Of a stretch of 64,000 nt of DNA, positions 1-11,375 are shown piece by piece. The first letter of the stretch is position 1. The number at the start of each line of letters is the position of its first letter. Source of the stretch: Papio anubis (lineage: Eukaryota > Chordata > Mammalia > Primates > Cercopithecidae); assembly GCF_008728515.1 (NCBI RefSeq), contig NC_044986.1, positions 51,386,855 through 51,450,854 on the forward strand. Direction: 5' to 3'. The notes below the pieces were generated by a model. That model did not search any database and had not been told where the DNA came from. It worked only from the letters and a program-made list of their open reading frames with translations. Both the position numbers and the translations under genes were made by a program.

Positions 1-184
1 TTTTTTTTTTGCAATAAATGATTTTAACACTTCTGAGAAATTTTTACTGAAATAATGATTGTAGACTAATAATAAATGTTGACAAACATTTGGGTAAATG
101 GAGTTCTTATACATTAATGAATGGAGCTGTCACTTGGTTCAAATACTTTGAAAAATTTTGACAGTATTCACTAGAGCTAAGCAG
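1..184. other. AT-rich sequence at window edge
   Basis: The window opens in a T-tract followed by AT-rich sequence with no recognisable gene or repeat. The T-tract may be the edge of an element lying outside the window. Confidence 0.4.
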
Positions 185-745
185 TGGCCTATCCCATGAC
201 CCAGTAATTATTAACACAATATGCATGATATGAGCACACAAGAAATGGAGTGCATATGTCCATCCAAAGAATATTCATAGCAGCTTTATTCCTGATACAT
301 AAAATAGAACATTATCCAAGTATTCTTCAGTAAGAATGTAAGAAACAAATTATGGTCTCTCTAAACTTTCATGAAATCAAAGAGGTACAGATACACAAAG
401 CATAAATGAATCTTATAGTCTCTAAGTCGAGCAAAAGAATCAAGGTACATGGTAATATACACTTTGTGATTTTATTTGTATGAAATTCAAGAACGGACAA
501 AACTAATTTATGGCAATGACAGAATAGTGTTACATACTGGAGTGTCATATTGGCTCTGAAGTTATTAAAAGAAAAAAACTTCTGCTTGTCATAGAAACTA
601 CAATATATTGATCCCAGTAGTGTTTATTGGAGTGTACACATGCACAATAATTTATCTAGGGATATATATGAGAAAATGCAGCAAATTGTCAAGGAAAAGC
701 AAGCATTTTACTATATGTAAGTTATGATTAAATAAGACGTTATAT
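185..745 (+). mobile_element. Old L1M 3' end fragment
   Basis: The stretch reads like the C-terminal ORF2 and 3' UTR of an old L1 on the plus strand: words resembling 'rescued from Gbulk ... CATAGCAGCTTTATTC', a diverged 'gaatcttatagtc' block, and the 'caagaacggacaaaactaatttatgg' region typical of L1M ends, followed by a tail ending in 'actatatgtaagttatgatt'. It is heavily diverged and has no open frame. The boundary with flanking AT-rich DNA is approximate. Confidence 0.6.
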
Positions 746-1779
746 AAAGCAGTTTGAACGGTATCTGACAAATAATGTGCAAACATATTCAGGAGAACAT
801 AGCTATAAGTCAAAATAAGTGTTATCTAAAACCCTTACATACAATTCCCAATTACAATTACATTAACGTGAACATAAACTAGCCAGAGAAATACTAAGTT
901 TAATAATAATTTAATAATTGACCGAGTATTCTCTAAATTATACATAAATAGATGTTTAGAATACCAACTGCACACCAATAAAATATTACACAATTTAATT
1001 TAGATGGTAGAAAATATCCGCATATTTAGATGATGTTCAGAAAATTTTACAGAAAAATAATTTACCATCCATCTGTGAAACTGATAAGATGCTTAATGAA
1101 ACTCTCATTTAGTGCATAAAACATAAGATTTGATATGGTAGATATAATAGGCATTACTCTTTATAAAAGAGTTGAATCAAACCAAATTCATTATTTTTTG
1201 ACACTAACAGAAATGAATGTCAGATGCAGTCTGTTCTATTTAATATATTATTTGATAAACTCGTTTTGACAGATGTCTTATACAATATTCCTTCTCTCTC
1301 TCTTTTTTTTTAAAGTTAAAGCAACATTGTTTTGCATTTTCAGCCAGATTTTATTAGCAATTAGCTGGTGAATATAACAAAAATATGGATTTTTTTCTTG
1401 GTTGGACCCTATCTTGTAATAAACATCATAGAAATTAGAGACTCTGATTTTTCAGTCCCTACTGAACATTATCTTTATTATAGCTTAAGATAATTTTTTT
1501 GTGTATGTGACTTATCCTAAAAGCCCTCGGCATGACCAGGATCACTTTTTATCTACTTTGCTATCAGCAGTTTTTCAGATACAGCATAGTTACCTATATT
1601 ACTCACATGTCACTTATATTCAGGAGCTAATCTGTTACAATTACCAAGAAATGTAAGATCCTAAGTATCTTAACACATTTTTTTTTGTTTTTATCTTTTC
1701 TAGCATAATTTTGTTATTTTATGTGACATTTTCACTTGTCTCATGAATGCAAGATTAGGAAAGTAAGTGATATGACTAA
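746..1779. other. Unassigned AT-rich intergenic DNA
   Basis: No gene, RNA or clear repeat is visible. There is a short CT-rich run ending in eight T near 1290-1310. Remaining sequence has no coding signal in any frame. Confidence 0.5.
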
Positions 1780-1960
1780 AGGTGCACCTGATTTACTATC
1801 AGATCTAGATTCAAATCTAGAGTTATGACTTACTCATGTAAACTTATTTAATCTCTTTTAACATGGGAATGATAACTACATTACAAGATGCTTGCAACAA
1901 TAAAGATTAAATCAAGTGACTAATTATTGTTCCACAATCAGTTGATAAGTGGCACCTAAT
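1780..1960 (+). mobile_element. MIR SINE relic
   Basis: The order of blocks follows the MIR core: a 'gattcaaatctag' segment (the diverged 'gggttcaaatcc' block), then 'gacttactcatgtaaactta' (the diverged splice-like 'gtgaccttgggcaagttactt'), 'aatctcttttaacatgggaatgataa', and a closing 'taaagattaaat'. This is an ancient tRNA-derived SINE. Confidence 0.65.
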
Positions 1961-3000
1961 TTTATGAAGGTACATTTCTTACACTGAATTGAAACCCTAG
2001 CAAACCCAAGAAGTGACCCACTTATCTAGTTGATGAGCAACTATTGTTTTCAGTAGCCCAAACATTTGTGATTTTCACCTTTCGGCATAACTTTCTCAAA
2101 CAATTTTCATGAGATTCGTACTGCACTTTTTTTCTTTCTTGTTCTCAGCCTCTAAAGCATGACACTGTGTTTGAACAAGACAGCAAGTCACTGCAAATCC
2201 TGTATGTCTGAACTACTAAAAAAAAGTTAAAAAAATAGACTTTAAGTCATGCTTTGCATACAAGAAAATGTTTATCTATTCAATGGTCATGTGAAAGATA
2301 ATAATATCACACTAAAACAAAGGGACTTTTTTTCTTAATTTTCATAGCCTATGGATATTCATTGAAATATCTGAGAAAGCAATGACAAGGCAATGTGGAA
2401 CAGGCACTCCGGTTCATTAGCTAGTTCATCCCACTCTGTATATCTAAGTTTAAGCGCCAATTTCTTCAGAGACAGGATGAGATTTGAGATTTCTTCTCAT
2501 CAGGATGAGATTTCCTCTGTCTCTTCCATAACCAAAACTACTGGGGGGTTATATATAGTGCCAATCCCCAGATGGCTTATGTTATGATACTATTTATAAA
2601 ATAAAGATTGATGTTTGGCAGGAAAAAAATAAAATGGTCCTACAATGACCTAGAAGACAAAATACACACTATATTCCCATATAAAAAAGTTATTTCTCTC
2701 TCTGAATAGGTATTACATGCGGAGGAAATAGACTCAGAATGTTTCACAGCAGCGTGAGTTATTTTCTGGGTCACTTCTTTTTTAAATACTTTTCCTGCCT
2801 TTGAAAAGTTTTCTTTGCAATGTTTTGGATATTGAAATCTGGGAGTTTCAAAGACTAATCCCAAGGAATCACATTATAGTAAATAATTAATCTTGATATT
2901 GGCAATTTCCTGACCTGCATATTAAGGTATTGCTTATTTCACTAAACATCTTTCTTTATTAAAGGAAAAGGAAATAAATTCTGAGTTTCACAGATGAAAG
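1961..3000. other. Unassigned AT-rich intergenic DNA
   Basis: No gene seen. A short local duplication of 'caggatgagattt' occurs at about 2474 and 2500. The 64- to 74-codon open frames here have no recognisable domain and no supporting splice or promoter context. Confidence 0.5.
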
Positions 3001-3140
3001 AATCTCTCTGTATATATATATAGATACATGCACAAAGACACAGACATATGTATATGCATACATACACATACGTACATATATATGAATACCTGCACACACT
3101 TATATGTATAATGTATTTTATGAGTTTCTATGTATATACA
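3001..3140. repeat. Degenerate TA/CATA simple repeat
   Basis: An alternating purine-pyrimidine tract made of 'tatata', 'cataca' and 'cacata' words. An antisense open frame through it gives a low-complexity Tyr/Ile/Cys/Val peptide that is only a by-product of the repeat. Confidence 0.8.
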
Positions 3141-3736
3141 TAATCTGTATATTGTAATGTGAATTAAAATACAGAGAAAAAATAAGATATAAAATATACC
3201 TGCATAGATTTCCTTTTCTATCCTTTCAAAATGGCTTTTTTTTTTTTTTATAATTGCAAGACACTTTGAAAAAGATGAAGTAAATTTTGCTTGCAAGGAC
3301 AAATACTTAAAAATTGATTTGCTACTTTGTGTAAGAGAATTGTCCTCAATCTGAACATACTTCTCATTGCACATTGTAGTGTGTAATTTTGATGTGTCAT
3401 GCAGGACATTTTCCCTTCACAAGTTATGTCAGAAATTATTGAGTGCCTTACAATATTGCAGATAATCAATATTCACTATAGCAAGCACCAATTAAAGAAG
3501 AGCAGAATATAAAATCTAGAAAAGCAATTTGAATATGAAACTGTATCACAATATGTTCATTTACCTTGATTATTTTAGATTTCAAGCCAGCTGTTGTATC
3601 ATAAACACTTTTTGTTTCATTGCCAAAATTAATGTGCCTTGTCTATTTAGAAAAATACATATGCAATTATGTTAAAATTAAAGAAGTTATGAAGTATGAT
3701 TCTTTTTAATCAAAATGCTTTACATTGATTTAAAAC
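3141..3736. other. Unassigned AT-rich DNA left of the L1
   Basis: No gene or repeat family recognised. A 12-13 nt T-tract lies at about 3237-3249. Confidence 0.45.
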
Positions 3737-3751
3737 AAGATAATGCATTTA
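3737..3751. repeat. Target-site duplication, left copy
   Basis: AAGATAATGCATTTA occurs here and again, identical, at 9449-9463. The two copies exactly bracket the antisense L1 and show it arose by a single target-primed insertion at this site. Confidence 0.95.
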
Positions 3752-3969
3752 CTTATTTATTTTTATTATATGTTATATTCTAGGGTACATGTGCACAATG
3801 TGCAGGTTTGTTACATATGTATACATGTGCCATGTTGGCGTGCTGCACCCATTAACTTGTCACTTACATTAGGTATATCTCCTGATGCTATCCCTCCCCG
3901 CTCCCCCCCACCCCACAACAGGCCCTGTTGTGTGATGTTCCCCTTCCTGTGTCTAAGAGTTCTCATTAT
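3752..3969 (-). other. L1 3' UTR with G-rich tract and tail
   Basis: Between the ORF2 stop and the left duplication lies the L1 3' UTR. On the minus strand it carries the G-rich polypurine tract typical of primate L1 (seen as a C-run on the plus strand at about 3893-3913) and ends in an interrupted A-rich tail (plus-strand T/A-rich 3752-3775). The C-rich run can form a G-quadruplex on the element strand. Confidence 0.85.
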
Positions 3970-6900
3970 TCAATTCCCACCTATGAGTGAGAACAAGTGG
4001 TGTTTGGTTTTCTGTCCTTGCGATAGTTTGCTGAGAATGATGCTTTCCAGTTGCATCCATGTCCCTACAAAGGACATGAACTCATCCTTTTTCATGGCTA
4101 AATAGTATTCCATGATATATATGTGCCACATTTTATTAATCCAGTCTGTCTTTGATGGACGTTTGGATTGGTTCCAAGTCTTTGCTATTGTGAATAGTGC
4201 TGCAATAAACATACGTGTGCATGTTTCTTTATAGCAGCATGATTTATAATCCTTTGGGTATATCCCCAGTAATGAGATGGTTGGGTCAAATGGTATTTCT
4301 AGTTCTAGATCCTTGAGGAATCACCACACTGTCTTCCACATTGGTTGAACTAGTTCACAGTCCCACCAATAGTGTAACAGTGTTCCTGTTTCTCCACATC
4401 CTCTCCAGCACCTGTTGTTTCCTGACTTTTGAATGATTGCAATTCTAACTGGTATGAGATGGGATCTCATTGTGGTTTTGATTTGCATTTCTCTGATGGC
4501 TAGTGATGATGAACATTTTTTCATGTGTCTGTTCATATCCTTTGCCCATTTTTGATGGGGTTTTTTTTTCTTGTAATTTTGTTTGAGTTCTTTGTAGGTT
4601 CTGGATATTAGCCCTTTGTCAGATGAGTAGATTGCAAATATTTACTCCCATTCTGTAGGTTGCCTGTTCACTCTGATGGTAGGTTTCTTTTGCTGTGCAG
4701 AAGCTCTTTAGTTTAATTAGATCTCATTTGTCAATTTTGGCCTTTGTTGCCATTGCTTTAGGTGTTTTAGACATGAAGTCCTTGCCCATGCCTATATCAT
4801 GAATGGTATTGCCTAGGTTTTCTTGTAGGATTTTTATGGTTTTAGGTCTAACATTTAAGTCTCTAATCCATCTTGAATTACTTTTTGGTTAAGGTGTAAG
4901 GAAGGGATACAGTTTCAGCTTTCTACTTATGGCTAACCAGTTTTCCCAGCACCATTTATTAAATAGGGAATCCTTTCCCCATTTCTTGTTTTTGTCAGGT
5001 TTGTCAAAGATCAGATGGCTGTAGATGTGTGGTATTATTTCTGAGGACTCTGTTCTGTTCCATTGGTCTATATCTCTGTTTTGGTATCAGTACGATGCTG
5101 TTTTGGTTACTGTAACCTTGTAGTATAGTTTGAAGTCAGGTAGCGTGATGCCTCCAGCTTTGTTCTTTTGGCTTAGGGTTGTCTTGGCAATGTGGGCTCT
5201 TTTTTGGTTCCATATGAACTTTAAAGTAGTTTTTTTCCAATTCTGTGAAAAAAGTCATTGGTAGCTTGATGGGGATGGCATTGAATCTATAAATTACCTT
5301 GGGCAGTATGGCCATTTTCATGATATTGATTATTCCTATCCATGAGCATAGAATGTTCTTCCATTTGTTTGTGTCCTCTTTTATTTCATTGAGCAGTGGT
5401 TTGCAGTTCTCCTTGAAGAGGTCCTTCACATCCCTTGTAAGTTGGATTCCTAGGTATTTTATTCTCTTTGAAGCAATTGTGAATGGAAGTTCATTCACGA
5501 TTTGGCTCTCTGTTTATCTGTTACTGGTGTATAAGAATGCTTGTGATTTTTGCACATTGATTTTGTATCCTGAGACTGCTGAAGTTGCTTATCAGCTTAA
5601 GGAGATTTTGGGCTGAGACAATGAGGTTTTCTAAACATACAATCATGTCATCTGCAAACAGGGACAATTTGACTTCCTATTTTCCTAAGTGAATACCCTG
5701 TATTTCTTTCTCTTACCTGATTGCCCTGGCCAGAACTTCCAACACTATGTTGAATAGGAGTGGTGAGAGAGGGCATCCCTGTCTTGTGCCAATTTTCAAG
5801 GGGAATGCTTCCAGTTTTTGACCATTCAATATGATATTGGCTGTGGGTTTGTCATAAATAGCTCTTTTTATTTTGAGATATTTTCCATCAATATTGAATT
5901 TATTGAGAGTTTTTGTCATGAAGGGCTGTTGAATTTTGTCAAAAGCCTTTTCTTCCTCTATTGAGATAATCATGTGGTTTTTGTCCTTGGTTCTGTTTAT
6001 ATGCTGGATTACGTTTATTGATTTCCATATGTTGAACAAGTCAATGGAATTTATCCATTTCTTCTAGGTTTTCCAGTTTATTTGTGTAGAGGTGTTTATA
6101 GTATTCTCCGATGTTAGTTTGTATTTCTGTGGAGTCAGTGGTGATATCCTCATTATCATTTTTTATTGTATCTATTTGATTCTTCTCTCTTTTCTTATTA
6201 GTCTTGCTAGCAGTCTATCAATTTTGTTGATCTTTTCAAAAACCAGCTCCTGGATTCATTCATTTTTTGAAGGGTTTATTTGTGTCTCTATCTCCTTCAG
6301 TTCTGCTCTGATCTTAGTTATTTCTTGCCTTCTGCTAGCTCTTGAATGTGTTTGCTCTTGTTTCTCTAATTCTTTTGATTGTGATGTTAGGATGTCAATT
6401 TTAGATCTTTCCTGCTGTCTCTTGTGAGCATTTAGTGCTATAAATTTCCCTCTACACACTGCTTTAAATGTGTCCCAGAGATTCTGGTATGTTGTATCTT
6501 TGTTCTCATTGGTTTCAAAGAACATCCTTATTTCTGCCTTCATTTTGTTATGTACCTAGTGGTCATTCATGAGCAGGTTGTTCAGTTTCCATGTAGTTGA
6601 GCGTTTTTTATTGAGTCTCTTAGTCCTGAGTTCTAGTTTGATTGCACTGTGGTCTGAGAGACAGTTTGTTATAATTTCTGTTCTTGTACATTTGCTGAGG
6701 AGTGCTTTACTTCCAACTATGTGGTCAATTTTGAAATAAGTACGGTTTGGTGCTGTGAAGAATGTGTATTCTGTTAATTTGGGGTGGAAAGTTCTGCAGA
6801 TGTCTATTAGGTCCGCTTGGTGCAGAGCTGAGGTCACTTCCTGAATATCCTTGTTAACTTTCTGTCTCATTGATTTGTCTAATGTTGACAGTGGGGTGTT

Positions 6901-7338
6901 AAAGTCTCCCATTATTATTGTGTGGAAGTCTAAGTCTCTTTTTAGGTCTCTAAGGACTTGCTTTATGAATCTGGGTGCTCCTGTATTGGGTGCATATATA
7001 TTTAGGATACTTAGCTCTTCCTGTCGAATTGATCCCTTTACCATTATGTAATGGCCTTCTTTGTCTCTTTTGATCTCTGATGGTTTAAAGTCTGTTTTAT
7101 CAGAGACTAGTATTGCAACCCCTGCTTTTCTTTGTTCTCCATTTGCTTGGTAGATCTTCCTCTATCCCTTTATTTTGAACCTATGTATGTCTCTGCATGT
7201 GAGATGGGTCTCCTGAATACAGCAAACTGATGGGTCTTGACTCTTTATCCAATTTGTCAGTCTGTGCCTTTTAATTTGAGCATTTAGCCCATTTATATTT
7301 AAGGATAATATTGCTATGTGTGAACTTGATCTTGTCAT
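3970..7338 (-). pseudogene. L1 ORF2 (endonuclease/reverse transcriptase), broken
   Basis: The frame starts at the ATG at 7338-7336 and ends at about 3970. The intact protein would cut target DNA and reverse-transcribe L1 RNA. Endonuclease features remain: an NINGLN-like block near the start, QETH, GDFNTPLS, KIDHIVG and SDHSAIKLEL. Reverse transcriptase features include QGCPLSPLLFNIVLE (about 5730-5775) and the FADD catalytic box at 5647-5658. The C-terminal Cys-containing segment with NNRCWRGCGE lies near 4400-4430. Defects: an in-frame TAG at 7162-7164 within the endonuclease, further stops and frameshifts, and a deletion of about 450 bp near 6034-6042 that removes the start of the RT domain. 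The remaining length is 3369 bp against about 3828 bp. It cannot make a working enzyme. Confidence 0.93.
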
Positions 7339-7401
7339 TATGATGTTAGCTGGTTATTTTGCTCGTTAGTTGATGCAGTTTCTTCCTAGCATCGATGGTC
7401 T

Positions 7402-8418
7402 TTACATTTTGTCATGTTTTTGCATTGGCTGGTACTGGTTTTTCCTTTCCATGTTTAGTGCTTCCTTCAGAATCTCTTGTAGGGCAGGCCTGGTGGTGAC
7501 AAAATCTCTCAGCATTTGCTTGTCTGTAAAGGATTTTATTTCTCCTTCATTTATGAAACTTAGTTTGGCTGGATATGAAATTCTGGGTTGAGAATTCTTT
7601 CCTTTAAGAATGTTGAATATTGTTCCCTACTCTCTTCTGGCTTGTAGAGTTTCTGCTGAGAGGTCTGCTATTAATCTGATGGGCTTCCCTTTGTGGGTAA
7701 CCCAACTTTTCTCTCTGGCTGCCCTTAACATTTTTTCCTTCATTTCAACTTTGGTGAATCTGACAATGATGTGTCTTGGAGTTGCTCTTCTCAAGGAGTA
7801 TCTTTGTGGCGTTCTCTGTATTTCCTGAATTTGAATGTTGGCCTGCCTTGCTAGGTTGGGGAAGTTCTCCTGGATAATATCCTGCAGAGTGTTTTCCAAC
7901 TTGGTTCCATTCTCCTCATCAATTTCAGGTACACCAATCAGATGTAGATTTGATCTTTCACATAATCCCATATTTCTTAGAGGCTTTGTTCATTTCTTTT
8001 TACTCTTTTTTCTCTACACTTCTCTTCTTGCTTCATTTCATTCAATTGATCTTCAGTCACTGATACCCTTTCTTCCAGCTGATCGAGTCAGTTACTGAAG
8101 CTTGTGCATTTCTCACGTAGTTCTGATGTCATGGTTTTCAGCTCTGTCAGGTCATTTAAGGACTTCTGTACATTGGTTATTTTAGTTAGCTGTTCGTCAA
8201 ATCTTTTTTCAAGGATTTTAGCTTTCTTGCGATGGGTTCTAACTTCCTCCTTTAGGTCGAAGAAGTTTGATCGTCTGAAGCCTTCTTCTCTCAACTCGTC
8301 AAATTCATCCTCCAGCTAGCTTTGTTCTTTTACTGGCGAGGAGCAGAATTCCTTTGGAGGGGGAGAGGCACTCTGACTTTTAGAATTTTCAGCTTTTCTG
8401 CACTGCTTTTTCCCCTCT
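7402..8418 (-). pseudogene. L1 ORF1 (RNA-binding chaperone), broken
   Basis: The region from the position of the lost start to the TAA at 7404-7402 is 1017 bp, the usual ORF1 length. The intact protein is a trimeric coiled-coil RNA-binding chaperone that packages L1 RNA. Two open pieces remain: a coiled-coil piece at 8294-8088 (FRRSNFFDLKEEV, then a heptad-rich helix) and a piece at 7971-7627 with RNA-recognition and C-terminal motifs such as NLARQANIQIQEIQRTPQR and RRATPRHIIVRF. The start codon is missing because one base is lost in the AAAGATGGGG context (plus strand 8411-8420). A TAG lies in the CTAGCT at about 8316-8321, and another stop ends the coiled-coil piece near 8088. It is a dead copy. 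Confidence 0.92.
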
Positions 8419-8420
8419 TT

Positions 8421-9448
8421 GTGGTTTTATCTACCTTTGGTCTTTGATGATGGTGAGGTACAAATGGGGTTTTGGTGTGGATGTCCTTTCTGTTTGTTAA
8501 TTTTCCTTCTAACAGTCAGGACCCTCAGCTGCATGTCTGTTGGAGTTTGCACAAGGTCCAATCCAGACCCTGTTTACCTGGGTATCAGCGGCGGAGGCTT
8601 CAGAAGAGTGAATATTGCTGAATAGCAAATGTTGCTGTCTCATCATTCCTCTGGAAGCTTCATCTCAGAGGGTTACCCGGCCATGTGAGGTGTGAGGTGT
8701 CAGTCCGCCCCTAGTCGGGGGTGCCTCCCAGTTAGGCTACTTGGGGGTCAGGGACCCACTTGAGCAAGCAGTCTGTCCATTCTCAGATCTCAAACTCCAT
8801 GCTGGGAGAACCTCTACTCTCTTCAAAGCTGTCATACAGGGACATTTAAATCTGCAGAGGTTTCTGCTGCCTTGTTTGGCTATTCCCTGTCCCCAGAGAT
8901 GGAGTCTCCAGACTCAGGCAGGTCTCCTTGAGCTGTGGTGGACTCCACTCAGTTTGAGCTTCCAGCCTGCTTTTTTTACCTACTTAAGCCTCAACAGTAG
9001 CGGGTGCCCCTCCTCAAGTCTCGCTGCTGCCTTGCAGTTAGATCTCAGACTGCTGTGCTAGCAATGAGGGAGGCTCCGTGGGCATGGGACCCTCCAAGCC
9101 AGGAGCTGGATATAATCTCCTGGTATACCATTTGCTAAGACCCTTGGTAAAGTGCAGTATTAGGGTGGGAGTGACCCGGTATTTCAGGTGTTGTATGTCA
9201 CGCTTTTCCTTGGCTAGGAAAGGGAATTTCCTTCCCCCTTGCGCTTTCTGGGTGAGGCAATGCCCCGTCCTGCTTTGTCTCTTGCTCGGTGGGCTGCACC
9301 CACTGTCCTGCACCCACTGTCCAACACGCCCCAGTGAGATGAACCCAGTACCTCAGCTGGAAATGCAGAAATCACCCATCTTCTCTGTCACTCACCCTGG
9401 GAGCTGGAAACTGGAGCTGTTCCTATTCGGCCATCTTGGAACTGCCCC
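8421..9448 (-). promoter_or_regulatory. L1 5' UTR with internal promoter
   Basis: About 1 kb of sequence upstream of ORF1, more GC-rich than the flanks and retaining some CpG. At its start is a YY1-type site (GCCATCTT, 9430-9437, plus strand), which in the L1 family sets the transcription start. A 14-bp direct repeat built on CTGCACCCACTGTC occurs at about 9295-9322. In young L1s this region also holds an antisense promoter, which here would fire rightward into 9449 and beyond. Activity of this old copy is unknown. Confidence 0.8.
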
Positions 9449-9463
9449 AAGATAATGCATTTA
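9449..9463. repeat. Target-site duplication, right copy
   Basis: AAGATAATGCATTTA, identical to 3737-3751. It marks the 5' boundary of the antisense L1. Confidence 0.95.
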
Positions 9464-9919
9464 TAAAATGAGTTCTACTATATCCCCTCTTCAGGTTAAT
9501 AGTTTGAGAATTCATCATTTTTTATTTTCTTCAGAAGTGAATAAATGTAAATGGTTTAATTTAAATTCAATTTTAATAATTCAATAAATTAAATTCTCAT
9601 ATGCTGTTACATTTAATCTATGAATAATGATAATTTTTCAAGTTATGTGTGTTTTTAACTTTATCATGCATTTAGTACTTGAGATATTTGTCTTACATAT
9701 TCATGATGAGTTAAATAACTTTTTGTGTACTTCGAAATTCAAAGAGCCAATTTTTGTACTTTCTTCTTTAAATTATATTGTATATGTCCCAGAGGTGAAT
9801 ATAGACATATTGAGAGTAGTGTTGCAGCTTGATACACAATTAGGTAAACTATGGGTCCCTTAAATAATGATAAAGCCATAATCCAATAATCCTGATGCTA
9901 AAATATAATTTACTGAATA
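9464..9919. other. Unassigned AT-rich DNA
   Basis: No gene or family recognised. This is the sequence that any transcript from the L1 antisense promoter would enter first. Confidence 0.45.
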
Positions 9920-10135
9920 TTGATATTAGCTTATATTTGCTACATGTATGCTTCCAGTACATCAAGCACAGTGCTAAGTTATACACAAAACACACACACT
10001 CATATTTATATGTCAGAGTAAATTTATAATCTTGACATTATTATTCTCACCATCTTACATATTAAGAAGATGAATTTTGGAGGCATTCAAAATCCTGGCA
10101 TCTTGGTCAAGAACTTAAATTTGCAGAGCATTGAT
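9920..10135 (+). mobile_element. MIR SINE relic
   Basis: The sequence has the MIR 3' half order: 'aagcacagtgctaagt', a diverged 'cctcacaacaac' area, 'attattattctcaccatcttacatatta', and 'ggtcaagaactta'. It contains a short CACACACACA run. Confidence 0.5.
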
Positions 10136-10304
10136 CTTAACTGTGATGTTATAGTGATTCATTGTCTTTCTTTCTTAATAAACCATTACAATTTCCCCTT
10201 GGTTTAAGTAACAGCCTTTCTCTCTTCATCATTCTTTTATCTCAAAGAGTATTATAGGTGTGTTAAAACCTATTATCTCTGTATCTCTTATTGTATACCA
10301 AGCT

Positions 10305-10490
10305 GTTTGAAGTAGTTAACATAATAAATTCATTTAATTCCAATACCAATGTTACAGGGGATGAACCATTTCAATTTTTTAGAGATAAAGAAACAGAAAC
10401 ATCAACAGAATAAAGCTTTACTTAAATTGTAAAGCCCAATGGTGATAGAGTCATGAAATATGAACCCAGTTTGTCTTGCTCCAAAATCGG
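10305..10490 (+). mobile_element. MIR SINE relic
   Basis: 'aattcatttaattccaataccaatgttacagg', then 'agagataaagaaacagaa', 'aaagcccaatggtgatagagtc', and 'tgaacccagtttgtcttgctcc' follow the MIR 3' half in order, ending in the diagnostic 'gaacccaggtctgtctgactcc'-like block. Confidence 0.65.
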
Positions 10491-10897
10491 TGTTTCCAAT
10501 CGTCACTGTTCTTGCATTCAAAGCAAGAATACATATGACCGTCCTTGCTCTTTCAAGTAGATTATCATTTTTATGCTTATTATTATTGTAATGGAGGAAT
10601 AAGACATATACCCAGGAAAAATAACTCGCAATATAAGCCAAACGTGATGAGTGACAATATATAGTATGAATGAGAAGCACTATTGTAATTTAGAAGTAAA
10701 AAAAAAAAACAATTACTTTCCCCACTTTAGTTTCCTAATAGCCTTTGTCTCACATTCTCTATATGTTTATATACAATTCAACATATGTTAAAAATGTTAT
10801 AACAATTCATGCTACCACTTAACTGACTGAATTTCAGTCATTCACTCTGCTTTGCCTAGCAGTAGCCAAATTACACACAAGACATGGAAGAAGACAA
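10491..10897. other. Unassigned AT-rich DNA
   Basis: No gene seen. A run of 12 A lies at about 10699-10710. Confidence 0.4.
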
Positions 10898-11179
10898 TTT
10901 TTTTCTTTGTTTTGATATGGAGTCTTTCTCTGTCACCCAGACTGGAGTGCAGTGGTGGGATCTCGGCTCACTGCAACCTCTGTCTCCTGAGTTCAAGCTA
11001 TTCACCTGCCTCAGCCTCCTGAGTAGCTGGGATTACAGGAATCAGCCACCACACCTGGCTAACTTTTGTATTTTTAGTAGAGATGAGGTTTCACCATACT
11101 GTTCAGGCTGCTCTTGAATTTCTGACTCAAGTTGTCTCCCAGCTTCCACCTCCCAAAGTGCTGGGATTACAGGCCCAGC
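10898..11179 (-). mobile_element. Alu, antisense, head-truncated
   Basis: It starts with a T-rich tail, then 'ggagtctttctctgtcaccc', 'ggctcactgcaacctc', 'gtatttttagtagagatgagg' and 'cccaaagtgctgggattacagg'. The last dozen or so bases of the element head are deleted, so the usual terminal 'gagccaccgcgcccggcc' is reduced to 'cccagct'. Confidence 0.93.
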
Positions 11180-11218
11180 TAGAAATTTCATTTTAGCTTA
11201 TGTTAGAAATATAGTAGA

Positions 11219-11344
11219 GGCCAGGTGTGGCGGCTCACGCCTGTATTCCCATCACTTTGCGAAGCAGAGGCAAGTGGATCACGAGGTCAGGAGTTCAAGA
11301 TCAGCCTGGCCAAGATGATGAAACGCTATCTCTTCTAAAAATAC

Positions 11345-11375
<31 letters not shown>

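Larger units (their letters stand above)
3752..9448 (-). mobile_element. Nearly full-length L1 (L1PA-type), inactive
   Basis: A non-LTR retrotransposon inserted on the minus strand. It carries, in element order, a 5' UTR (about 9448 to 8421), ORF1 (8418 to 7402), an inter-ORF spacer, ORF2 (7338 to 3970) and a 3' UTR with a short A-tail seen here as T-rich sequence from 3752. The 5' terminus begins with a G-rich start and a YY1-type site (GCCATCTT at 9430-9437, plus strand). Identical 15-bp duplications flank it. Its 5697 bp compare with about 6.0-6.1 kb for an intact L1. Most of the shortfall is an internal deletion in ORF2 near 6034-6042. Stops and a lost ORF1 start codon make it unable to move on its own. 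The subfamily is inferred from the 5' UTR style, probably an older L1PA, and needs a consensus comparison. Confidence 0.95.

Noticed and set aside
2988..3374. 128-codon antisense frame, Cys/Tyr/Ile-rich
   Set aside because: Much of it translates the degenerate TA/CATA repeat. No domain, no codon signal.
9078..9455. 125-codon plus-strand frame with Pro/Cys/Leu-rich peptide
   Set aside because: It is the reverse strand of the L1 5' UTR, whose higher GC content keeps frames open by chance.
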